This document shows positions 41,948 through 49,248 of a DNA stretch of 64,000 nucleotides, one piece after another. A model generated the notes under the pieces. The model saw only the letters and a program-made list of their open reading frames with translations. It ran no database searches and had not been told where the DNA came from. A program made the position numbers and the translations under genes. The stretch lies in the NCBI RefSeq assembly GCF_002217655.1, contig NZ_NEWK01000001.1:1064001-1128000 (forward strand). Direction: 5' to 3'. Within the stretch, counting starts at the first letter, position 1; each line of letters opens with the position of its first letter. Source of the DNA: Geobacillus thermocatenulatus. GTDB lineage: Bacteria > Bacillota > Bacilli > Bacillales > Anoxybacillaceae.

Positions 41948-42487
41948 TCATATTTTTTTCAGTTTAAACGTGCCGACCATTAAAAACGATAAAATGAGCG
42001 CCAAAAACATAAACGATTGTGGCGGGAAGTACGGGATGGCTAAATAACCGAGCGTCATCAGCACCCCAGCGGCAGTGATCGGCAGCCCCGCGAAGTAGCC
42101 GTTGTTTTCTGTGATGTTGAAGCGAGCGAGGCGGAAGGCGCCGCAGGCAATGTACAAGATGGTAAACACTGCCCCTGGCGCGCCGAATTCATAGAACAGA
42201 CCTTGGTACATCAGCAAGGCGGGAGCGACGCCAAAGGAGACGATGTCGCTCATCGAATCGAGCTGCTTGCCAAGTTCGGATTCAATGTTCATCTTGCGCG
42301 CCACAGCGCCGTCAAAGCGATCAACAAACGCTGCTAAAAAAATGAGCAGCACGCTCATATGAAGCTGCCCTTTCAGCGTAGCCAGGACGGAAAAGCCGCC
42401 AAGCGACAAGTTGGTCATCGTCAAAATGTTTGCCGCATTTGCTTTCAGCTTTTTTAACGTATAGTCTAAATAGTCCGATAAGAACAA
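41948..42487 (-). CDS. pssA: CDP-diacylglycerol--serine O-phosphatidyltransferase
   Basis: Makes phosphatidylserine at the membrane; 179 residues. The CDP-alcohol phosphotransferase motif DG(x)2AR(x)8G(x)3D(x)3D is seen in DGAVARKMNIESELGKQLDS and the residues after it. About five more hydrophobic segments follow. TTG start behind GGAGTGGAGAAAC. A minus-strand promoter TTCCAT, 17 bp, TATAAT (42567 to 42539) lies in the gap shared with psd, the next enzyme of the pathway. Confidence 0.93.
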   Translation of the reverse strand: MFLSDYLDYTLKKLKANAANILTMTNLSLGGFSVLATLKGQLHMSVLLIFLAAFVDRFDGAVARKMNIESELGKQLDSMSDIVSFGVAPALLMYQGLFYEFGAPGAVFTILYIACGAFRLARFNITENNGYFAGLPITAAGVLMTLGYLAIPYFPPQSFMFLALILSFLMVGTFKLKKI

Positions 42488-42610
42488 GTTTCTCCACTCC
42501 TTTTCCAGCAGAAAACGCCAAAAGAAAATTCTACTACCATTATACTCATTTTGGCGGTAATATGGAAGGTAGTAACGAATGACGATGTTGCGCTACTGGA
42601 GGGAACGTGC

Positions 42611-43405
42611 TTGCGAAAATGGCTTTATCGTTTGTTCATCGAACTGACCAATCACTCGCTTTCTTCGAAGCTGCTCGCTTCGTTTGCCAAATCGCGCCTC
42701 AGCGGGCTATTGATATCATCGTATGCCAAAATTTATCATATTAACCAAGATGAAATGGAAAAAAGCCTAAAAAATTATAAGACGCTGCAGCAACTGTTCG
42801 TCCGCCGGCTGAAGGCCGGGGTGAGGCCGGTCGATGCGGACGAGCATACGGTCGTCAGCCCGGTCGATGCTGTCATTGAAGACATGGGTGTGATACAAGA
42901 AAGCTGTGAAATGATCGTCAAGGGAAAGCCGTATTCCATTGCGGAAATGCTCGGCAGCGTGGAAGCGGCGAAGCCGTATGTGAACGGGTTCTTTTTTATT
43001 CTGTATTTAAGCCCGAGCCATTATCACCGCATCCACAGCCCAATATCTGGAGTGATCGAAAAGCAGTGGGCGCTCGGCCGCAAGTCATATCCGGTCAACC
43101 GTCTTGGCTTAAAATATGGGCGTCGGCCGCTCGAGAAAAATTACCGCCTCATCACCGAGGTCACAGCCGGCGGCAAGCGCTTGGCGATTGTGAAAATCGG
43201 CGCCATGTTCGTCAACAGCATTGAATTGACCCATGAGGGTGAGCTGCTTGTCAAAGGAGAGGAAATGGCATATTTTTCGTTCGGTTCAACGGTCGTCTTG
43301 CTGTTTGAACGCGGAAGTTTCGCCCCTGACCCACGCATTGCTGCGCCCATGCCGATCAAAGTCGGCGAGCGGCTCGGCTATTGGCGCGAGGCGCACGAGC
43401 CATAA
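42611..43405 (+). CDS. psd: Phosphatidylserine decarboxylase proenzyme
   Basis: Converts phosphatidylserine to phosphatidylethanolamine. The 264-residue proenzyme has the self-cleavage site FGST (SFGSTVVLLFE, about residue 222), where Ser becomes the pyruvoyl group, plus SPVDAVIEDMG and LSPSHYHRIHSPISG. TTG at 42611 follows CTGGAGGGA and aligns with B. subtilis Psd; the frame extends upstream without an RBS. It is divergent from pssA. Confidence 0.92.
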   Translation: MRKWLYRLFIELTNHSLSSKLLASFAKSRLSGLLISSYAKIYHINQDEMEKSLKNYKTLQQLFVRRLKAGVRPVDADEHTVVSPVDAVIEDMGVIQESCEMIVKGKPYSIAEMLGSVEAAKPYVNGFFFILYLSPSHYHRIHSPISGVIEKQWALGRKSYPVNRLGLKYGRRPLEKNYRLITEVTAGGKRLAIVKIGAMFVNSIELTHEGELLVKGEEMAYFSFGSTVVLLFERGSFAPDPRIAAPMPIKVGERLGYWREAHEP

Positions 43406-43423
43406 GGCTTTCGGCAACAAAAA

Positions 43424-43445
43424 AAAGCCCGAAGGCCTTCGCTTA
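43424..43445 (-). terminator. Terminator-like palindrome between psd and sda
   Basis: The perfect palindrome CGAAGGCCTTCG (43430-43441) is flanked by GCC/GC and followed on the minus strand by eight T (43424-43417). It may end sda. An alternative stem with AAGGCTTTCGG at 43405-43415 is also possible. Confidence 0.45.
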
Positions 43446-43583
43446 TGAGGAGAGCTTAATTTTGTGGGTCAATGACCGGCGCTGGATTTCTTTTTCAATC
43501 AACTCGATGAATTCGGGGCTTAAGTTAAGCTCTTTCGCCTTGAAGTACGACTCGATCAACAGCTCGTCGGACAAATGTTTCAT
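43443..43583 (-). CDS. sda: Sporulation checkpoint inhibitor Sda
   Basis: A 46-residue helical hairpin that inhibits KinA and KinB and so blocks sporulation when replication starts or is damaged. The sequence [20 protein letters not shown], then [15 protein letters not shown], is nearly that of B. subtilis Sda, and the length is identical. ATG at 43583 follows AGGAGGACGCC on the minus strand. A dense cluster of DnaA-box sequences lies upstream, as expected for a gene controlled by DnaA. Confidence 0.95.
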   Translation of the reverse strand: MKHLSDELLIESYFKAKELNLSPEFIELIEKEIQRRSLTHKIKLSS

Positions 43584-43688
43584 CAGGGGCGTCCTCCTTT
43601 TTTGGATGGAATAGGGCAAGTCTGTCATACATATAATGGTAGGTTACTTACAATGTACCATGACTTGTGAAAGAGAACAACCGTTCTG

Positions 43689-43789
43689 TTATCCACAGAG
43701 GGTGGTGGATAACATGTGGAAAACATGTTTATAAATCGTGGGAAATGTGATGTTTAGCTTGTGTATAATGTGGGCAACAGTTATCCACA
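43689..43789. promoter_or_regulatory. Cluster of DnaA boxes between sda and yqeG
   Basis: Perfect DnaA boxes TTATCCACA occur at 43689-43697 and 43781-43789. Near matches to the reverse form TGTGGATAA lie at 43704-43712 (GGTGGATAA), 43715-43723 (TGTGGAAAA) and 43760-43768 (TGTGTATAA); a weaker one is at 43769-43777. In B. subtilis DnaA activates sda from such sites. Confidence 0.85.
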
Positions 43790-43850
43790 AGGTGGAGGGG
43801 CGCAAAATTTGTCGAAAGTTTTTTCTATTTATCAGTCGGTAAACTTTGTT

Positions 43851-43879
43851 TTGAAACAAACGATAAAATTCGCTATGAT
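43851..43879 (+). promoter_or_regulatory. SigA promoter of the yqeG operon
   Basis: TTGAAA (43851-43856), 17 bp, TATGAT (43874-43879), 32 bp before the yqeG start. Confidence 0.7.
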
Positions 43880-43911
43880 GGGAAAAGCAAAGGGAAAGGC
43901 GGGTGTCCGGC

Positions 43912-44427
43912 ATGCTTCACTACTTTTTGCCAAGCCAGTTTGCCAAGCGTGTGATCGACATTACTCCGGATGAGCTGAAACAAAAAGGGGTCAAAGGGAT
44001 CATCACCGACCTCGACAACACGCTCGTTGAATGGGATCGGCCGAGCGCCACCCCGGAGCTGGCCGCCTGGTTTGATGCGATGAAGCAGGCGGGCATTAAG
44101 GTCGTCATCGTATCGAATAATAATAAACAACGCGTACAGTCGTTTGCTGAGCCGCTTGGCATCCCGTTCATCTTTGAAGCGCGCAAACCGCTGACACGCG
44201 CGTTTTTGCAGGCATTAAAGATGATGGAGCTTAAGAAAGAGGAAGTCGTCGTCATCGGCGATCAGCTGCTGACTGATGTGCTTGGGGGCAACCGGCTCGG
44301 ACTGAACACGATTTTAGTCGTCCCGGTCGCCCAGACGGACGGATTATGGACGCGTTTCAATCGAAAAATGGAGCGGAGAATTTTAAAGGTGATGCGCAAA
44401 AAAGGGATGATTTACTGGGAGGAATGA
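43912..44427 (+). CDS. yqeG: YqeG-family HAD-IIIA phosphatase
   Basis: A 171-residue HAD-superfamily protein. Motif I is IITDLDNTLVEWDRP (nucleophile Asp in DLDNT, about residue 27), motif II is VVIVSNNN, and motif IV is VIGDQLLTDVLGGNRLG. ATG at 43912 matches the B. subtilis N-terminus. The gene heads the operon with yqeH and overlaps or abuts it. The substrate is not known. Confidence 0.92.
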   Translation: MLHYFLPSQFAKRVIDITPDELKQKGVKGIITDLDNTLVEWDRPSATPELAAWFDAMKQAGIKVVIVSNNNKQRVQSFAEPLGIPFIFEARKPLTRAFLQALKMMELKKEEVVVIGDQLLTDVLGGNRLGLNTILVVPVAQTDGLWTRFNRKMERRILKVMRKKGMIYWEE

Positions 44428-44429
44428 TC

Positions 44430-45539
44430 GTGGAGCCACAACTGCGTTGCATCGGCTGCGGAGCGGCCATTCAGTTTGACGATCCGAAAAAGGCGGGCTA
44501 TGCGCCGAAAAGCGTGCTCGAAAAAGACGAGGAAGAAATCATTTGCCAGCGCTGCTTCCGCTTGAAACATTACAACGAAGTGCAAGACGTGCCGCTTGAT
44601 GACAGCGATTTTTTAAACATGCTGCACCGCATCGGGGAATCGAAGGCGCTTGTCGTCAACATCGTCGACATTTTCGATTTCAACGGCAGCTGGATTCCTG
44701 GCTTGCCGCGGTTTGCGGCCGAAAATCCGATTTTGCTTGTTGGCAACAAGGCGGATTTATTGCCGCGGTCGGTCAAATACCCGAAGCTGCTGCGCTGGAT
44801 GCGCCGCATGGCGGAAGAGCTCGGGCTCTGTCCGGTTGACGTCTGCCTTGTCAGCGCAGCGAAAGGAATTGGCATGGCGAAGGTGATGGAAGCGATCAAC
44901 CGCTACCGTGAGGGCGGCGATGTCTATGTCGTCGGCTGCACGAATGTCGGCAAGTCGACGTTCATCAATCGGATCATTGAAGAGGCGACCGGCAAAGGGA
45001 ATGTGATTACCACGTCATATTTCCCGGGGACGACACTCGATATGATCGAAATTCCGCTTGAGGGTGGAGCGACGTTGTATGATACGCCAGGGATTATCAA
45101 CCATCACCAAATGGCGCACTTTGTCGATGCGCGCGATTTGAAAATCATTACGCCGAAGCGGGAAATCCATCCGCGCGTTTATCAGCTCAACGAAGGGCAG
45201 ACGCTCTTTTTCGGCGGTTTGGCCCGCCTCGATTACATCAAAGGCGGGCGCCGCTCGTTCGTCTGCTACATGGCCAATGAGTTGACGGTTCATCGGACAA
45301 AGTTGGAAAAAGCCGACTCCCTTTATGCCCATCAGCTCGGCGAGTTGCTGTCGCCGCCAAGCAAGCGCTATGCCGCTGAATTTCCGCCGCTTGTGCCGCG
45401 CTCGCTGTCGGTGAAAGAGCGGAAGACGGACATCGTCTTTTCCGGACTCGGCTGGGTGACGTGCAACGACCCGGGTGCTCAGCTTGTCGTCCATGCTCCA
45501 AAAGGGGTCGACGTATTTATCCGTCAATCGTTGATTTAA
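44430..45539 (+). CDS. yqeH: Circularly permuted ribosome-assembly GTPase YqeH
   Basis: GTPase needed for 30S subunit assembly. The 369-residue protein has an N-terminal zinc finger (CIGCGA ... CQRC), then permuted GTPase motifs: G4 VGNKADLL (about 98-105), G5-like VSAAKG, then G1 GCTNVGKST (about 169) and G3 DTPG (about 215). GTG at 44430 is 8 nt after GGGAGG; an ATG two codons earlier is too close to that RBS. It begins 2 bp after the yqeG stop. Confidence 0.94.
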   Translation: MEPQLRCIGCGAAIQFDDPKKAGYAPKSVLEKDEEEIICQRCFRLKHYNEVQDVPLDDSDFLNMLHRIGESKALVVNIVDIFDFNGSWIPGLPRFAAENPILLVGNKADLLPRSVKYPKLLRWMRRMAEELGLCPVDVCLVSAAKGIGMAKVMEAINRYREGGDVYVVGCTNVGKSTFINRIIEEATGKGNVITTSYFPGTTLDMIEIPLEGGATLYDTPGIINHHQMAHFVDARDLKIITPKREIHPRVYQLNEGQTLFFGGLARLDYIKGGRRSFVCYMANELTVHRTKLEKADSLYAHQLGELLSPPSKRYAAEFPPLVPRSLSVKERKTDIVFSGLGWVTCNDPGAQLVVHAPKGVDVFIRQSLI

Positions 45540-45562
45540 TGGAAAGCGGGAGGGGGAGAAAC

Positions 45563-46393
45563 GTGGAAAAGGTATACGGGTTGATTGGGTTTCCCGTCGA
45601 GCACTCGCTGTCGCCGCTCATGCATAATGATGCATTCGCCTGTTTGGGCATTCCGGCGCGCTATCATTTGTTTTCCGTCGAGCCGGGGCAAGTCGGGGCG
45701 GCGCTTGCTGGTGTTCGTGCGCTCGGCATCGCTGGGGTGAACGTGACGATTCCACATAAAATGGCGGTTATTCCGTTTTTGGACGAAGTGGACGAACATG
45801 CGCGCCGCATCGGGGCGGTCAATACGATCATCAACAACGACGGCCAGCTCATTGGCTTCAATACAGACGGGCCTGGTTATGTCCAAGCGTTGGAAGAGGA
45901 AATGAACATCACCTTGGACGGCAAGCGGATTTTGGTGATCGGCGCTGGCGGCGGGGCGCGCGGCATTTACTTTTCGTTGCTGTCGACGGCAGCCGAGCGC
46001 ATCGATATGGCCAACCGGACGGTGGAAAAAGCGGAGCGGCTCGTCCGCGAAGGGGAGGATGGCCGCTCGGCGTATTTTTCACTCGCCGAGGCCGAAACGC
46101 GGCTTGACGAATACGATATTATGATCAATACCACTTCTGTCGGCATGCATCCGCGTGTCGAGGCGCAGCCGCTTTCCCTTGAACGGCTGCAGCCGGGGAC
46201 GATCGTATCGGATATCATTTACAACCCGCTTGAAACGAAGTGGCTGAAGGAAGCGAAAGCCCGTGGCGCCCGTGTGCAAAACGGCGTCGGCATGCTCGTA
46301 TACCAAGGGGCGCTGGCGTTTGAAAAGTGGACCGGCCAATGGCCGGATGTCAACCGGATGAAACAGCTTGTCATCGAAGCGTTAAGGAGGTAA
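45563..46393 (+). CDS. aroE: Shikimate dehydrogenase
   Basis: NADPH-dependent reduction of 3-dehydroshikimate in aromatic amino acid synthesis. 276 residues. N-terminal substrate domain with YGLIGFPVEHSLSPLMHN and NVTIPHKMAVIPFLDEV (catalytic Lys and Asp), NTDGPG, then the Rossmann loop VIGAGGGARGIYFSL (about residues 130-144). GTG start behind GGAGGGGGAGAAAC. Confidence 0.95.
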   Translation: MEKVYGLIGFPVEHSLSPLMHNDAFACLGIPARYHLFSVEPGQVGAALAGVRALGIAGVNVTIPHKMAVIPFLDEVDEHARRIGAVNTIINNDGQLIGFNTDGPGYVQALEEEMNITLDGKRILVIGAGGGARGIYFSLLSTAAERIDMANRTVEKAERLVREGEDGRSAYFSLAEAETRLDEYDIMINTTSVGMHPRVEAQPLSLERLQPGTIVSDIIYNPLETKWLKEAKARGARVQNGVGMLVYQGALAFEKWTGQWPDVNRMKQLVIEALRR

Positions 46394-46396
46394 CAT

Positions 46397-46690
46397 ATGC
46401 TAACGGGAAAACAAAAACGGTTTTTGCGCGCTCAAGCCCATCATTTGAAACCGATTTTTCAAGTCGGCAAAGGCGGTGTGACGGAAGCGATGATCGAACA
46501 AATTGCGGCGGCGCTCGAAGCGCGCGAGCTGTTGAAAGTGAGCGTGTTGCAAAACTGCGAAGAAGACTGCCACGCCGTTGCCGAGCAGCTCGCGGCTGGA
46601 ACGGGGGCGGAAGTCGTGCAAGTGATCGGCAAGACGATCGTCTTATACAAAGAATCAAAGGAGCATAAACAAATCGTTCTGCCTGATTGA
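46397..46690 (+). CDS. yhbY: YhbY-family RNA-binding protein (YqeI)
   Basis: A 97-residue single CRM-domain protein starting MLTGKQKRFLRAQAHHLKPI. The loop GKGGVTEAMIEQI has the GxxG RNA-binding motif. CRM proteins associate with pre-50S ribosomes. It lies 3 bp after aroE, RBS AAGGAGGTAAC overlapping the aroE end. Confidence 0.93.
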   Translation: MLTGKQKRFLRAQAHHLKPIFQVGKGGVTEAMIEQIAAALEARELLKVSVLQNCEEDCHAVAEQLAAGTGAEVVQVIGKTIVLYKESKEHKQIVLPD

Positions 46691-46729
46691 CAATGGGAGC
46701 AGCCACGGCAGGCGGCGGGAGGAAAGAAG

Positions 46730-47380
46730 ATGGCGAAAATTGGGATTTTCGGCGGCACGTTTGATCCGCCTCATTACGGTCATTTGCTCATGGCGAATGA
46801 AGTGCTTGATGCCCTTCAGTTGTCAGAAATTTGGTTTCTGCCCAACCGCCTTCCTCCCCATAAGCAGCACGAACAAGTGACCAAAAGCGAAGACCGGCTG
46901 CGCATGCTTGAGTTGGCAGTGGCTGGCCATCCACGCTTTCATATTGAGACGATCGAACTTGAGCGGGAAGGGCCTTCGTATACGTACGACACGATCCGGC
47001 AGCTTGTCGCGATGCATCCTGATGACGAATTTTATTTCATCATCGGCGCCGATATGGTCGAATATTTGCCGAATTGGCACCGCATCGATGAGCTCATCGA
47101 GCTGGTGACGTTTGTTGGCGTCAAGCGGCCGGGTTTTTCCATGGAAACGCCGTATCCGGTCATCGAAGTTGAGGCGCCGCAGTTTGCTGTTTCTTCCTCG
47201 CTCATCCGCGAGCGGGTGCAAAACGGACAGACGATTCGCTATCTTGTGCCAGAAGGCGTTAGACTTTATATTGAGGAGAAGGGGCTATATGGAGCGAGAA
47301 CAGGCGTTACTCATCGTGAAACAACAGCTGACCGAGCAGCGCTACGATCACACGCTTGGCGTTGTCGAAACCGCTGTTAA
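46730..47380 (+). CDS. nadD: Nicotinate-nucleotide adenylyltransferase
   Basis: Makes deamido-NAD from NaMN and ATP. The 216-residue protein starts [20 protein letters not shown] (HxGH motif), with [14 protein letters not shown] and the C-terminal [14 protein letters not shown]. subtilis NadD ends shortly after the matching EENGLY sequence at 189 residues. Here the frame runs on for about 25 residues and overlaps yqeK by 92 bp. The tail ([20 protein letters not shown]) is probably translated but is unlikely to be catalytic. Confidence 0.93.
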   Translation: MAKIGIFGGTFDPPHYGHLLMANEVLDALQLSEIWFLPNRLPPHKQHEQVTKSEDRLRMLELAVAGHPRFHIETIELEREGPSYTYDTIRQLVAMHPDDEFYFIIGADMVEYLPNWHRIDELIELVTFVGVKRPGFSMETPYPVIEVEAPQFAVSSSLIRERVQNGQTIRYLVPEGVRLYIEEKGLYGARTGVTHRETTADRAALRSHAWRCRNRC

Positions 47381-47867
47381 GCTTGCCAAACAGTATGGCG
47401 CCGACGTCAAAAAAGCGGAGTTGGCCGCCATTTTCCATGACTATGCGAAATTCCGCCCGGTTGAAGAAATGAAACAAATCATTTTGGCGCACAATATGCC
47501 CAACGATTTGCTTGCTTACAACAGTGAGCTATGGCATGCGCCCGTCGGCGCCTATTTAGTGCAGACAGAAGTCGGCATTGATGATCCGGAAGTGCTGGAT
47601 GCCATTCGCTACCATACGTCGGGAAGGGCGGGAATGACCCTATTGGAAAAAATTGTTTATTTAGCCGACTATATGGAACCAGGGCGCCGCTTCCCCGGCG
47701 TTGACGACGTACGGCGCTTGGCGGAAGAAGATCTCAACCGCGCGCTGTTGCAGGCGGTGAAAAATACGATTGCGTTTTTGCTTGAGAAGCGCCAGCTCAT
47801 TTATCCAGATACGATTCATGCGTACAACTCACTCGTGTGTGAAGTGAAGGGGGAAACAAAACAGTGA
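47289..47867 (+). CDS. yqeK: HD-domain bis(5'-nucleosyl)-tetraphosphatase (YqeK)
   Basis: A 192-residue HD hydrolase; YqeK proteins split Ap4A symmetrically. HD signature FHDYAKFRP (about residues 44-52), [12 protein letters not shown] and [23 protein letters not shown] at 47289 follows GAGGAGAAGGGG inside the 3' part of nadD; the N-terminus aligns with B. subtilis. It overlaps rsfS by 4 bp. Confidence 0.93.
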   Translation: MEREQALLIVKQQLTEQRYDHTLGVVETAVKLAKQYGADVKKAELAAIFHDYAKFRPVEEMKQIILAHNMPNDLLAYNSELWHAPVGAYLVQTEVGIDDPEVLDAIRYHTSGRAGMTLLEKIVYLADYMEPGRRFPGVDDVRRLAEEDLNRALLQAVKNTIAFLLEKRQLIYPDTIHAYNSLVCEVKGETKQ

Positions 47868-48220
47868 CGGAACAAGAGGCGTTGCAGCTTGTCGTTCGCG
47901 CGGCGGATGATAAAAAGGCGGAAAACATTGTCGTCTTGAACATGAAAGGCATTTCGCTTGTCGCCGATTATTTTGTCATTTGCCATGGCAATTCGGACAA
48001 ACAAGTGCAGGCCATCGCCCGCGAAATTCAAGACCAAGCCGAAGAGCACGGCTTAGCGGTGAAGCGGGTTGAAGGATTCCAAGAGGCGAAATGGGTGCTT
48101 GTCGATTTGGGCGACATCGTTGTGCATGTTTTTGCCAAAGAGGAGCGCGAGTATTACAACCTCGAACGGCTCTGGGGGGACGCCCCGACGGAAGACGTCG
48201 CGGCTGTGCTGCAGCCATGA
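47864..48220 (+). CDS. rsfS: Ribosomal silencing factor RsfS
   Basis: DUF143 protein that binds L14 and stops subunit joining when nutrients are low. 118 residues, with ADYFVICHGNSDKQVQAIA and WVLVDLGDIVVHVFAKEERE. GTG start overlaps the yqeK stop; RBS GAAGGGGGAAAC. Confidence 0.95.
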   Translation: MTEQEALQLVVRAADDKKAENIVVLNMKGISLVADYFVICHGNSDKQVQAIAREIQDQAEEHGLAVKRVEGFQEAKWVLVDLGDIVVHVFAKEEREYYNLERLWGDAPTEDVAAVLQP

Positions 48221-48960
48221 CCTATGCTTGTTTCGCCGATTGGTACGATGCGCTCATGGCTGAGGCGCCGTATGATGCATGGCAATCGTTTGTCGAGCGG
48301 GCTTTCGCCCGATACGCCAAACGGCCGGGACGGCGGGTTGTCGACATCGGCTGCGGGACGGGAGAGCTTGCCATCCGCCTTGCCAAGGCTGGATGGCAAG
48401 TATCCGGCGTTGATCTCTCTGAACATATGCTCGCTGTCGCCCAGGCGAAAGCCGAAGCGGCGGGAGTGGATGTGCCGTTTTTCGAACAAAACATGGTGGA
48501 GCTCGACGGGTTTTCGGATCTCGATGGCGCCTTCCTGTTTTGCGATGCGCTCAACTATTTAACAGATGAAGAAGATGTGAAGCGGACGTTCGCCGCCGTC
48601 TCCCGCGCCCTTGGCGGCGGCGGGCTGCTTTTGTTTGATGTCCATTCGGTCTACAAAATGGACGTCCTGTTCCGCGACGCCGTGTTTGCGGATCAGGATG
48701 AAGACCTCAGCTACATTTGGACATGCCATCCGCTTGACAGGCCGCACAGCGTCGGACATGAACTGACGTTTTTCGTCCGCCGCGGCGAGTGGTACGAGCG
48801 CTATGACGAATGGCATGAACAGCGCACGTTTGAGCGCGCTGCTTATGAACAATGGCTTGATGACGCCGGTTTCGACGTTCTCGAAGTGACGGCCGACTTC
48901 ACTGATGAACCCCCGGCCGAGACGTCCGAACGGTGGTTTTTTGTGGCGCGGAGGCGGTGA
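48217..48960 (+). CDS. yqeM: Class I SAM methyltransferase YqeM
   Basis: A 247-residue methyltransferase-fold protein with SAM motif VVDIGCGTGELAIRLAKAGW (about residues 42-61), motif post I VDLSEHML and FLFCDALNYL. It overlaps rsfS at ATGA. In B. subtilis comER comes next; here the CRISPR-Cas region begins instead. The methyl acceptor is unknown. Confidence 0.9.
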   Translation: MTYACFADWYDALMAEAPYDAWQSFVERAFARYAKRPGRRVVDIGCGTGELAIRLAKAGWQVSGVDLSEHMLAVAQAKAEAAGVDVPFFEQNMVELDGFSDLDGAFLFCDALNYLTDEEDVKRTFAAVSRALGGGGLLLFDVHSVYKMDVLFRDAVFADQDEDLSYIWTCHPLDRPHSVGHELTFFVRRGEWYERYDEWHEQRTFERAAYEQWLDDAGFDVLEVTADFTDEPPAETSERWFFVARRR

Positions 48961-49049
48961 GGGCGAGATCGACAAAAACGAAGGCGCTGTTGCCAGTGAA
49001 GGATTGGAGACATGCTTGAACACTGCTCGAAATAGGGTGAAAAGAAGGA

Positions 49050-49073
49050 AAGAGCCGGATGGCTCTTTTTTTA
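49050..49073 (+). terminator. Terminator of the yqeG-yqeM operon
   Basis: AAGAGCC (49050-49056) pairs with GGCTCTT (49061-49067) around GGAT, then a T run. The A/T-rich 49074-49248 stretch that follows should hold the cas promoter, but I found no well-spaced -35/-10 pair in it. Confidence 0.85.
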
Positions 49074-49248
49074 TGCGCATGTGGAAGATGGAAGTGCGAA
49101 TGTATAGCCAGCGCTGTGATCGACGCAATTCGACTACTGTGCAATTGAAAAAGATGTGTAATTTAGAAGGATTATGAAGATATTGGTCGAATATAAAAAT
49201 ATAGAGCAAATGTCCTGATAGAAAATGTCTGATGGAGTCGAATGAAAC

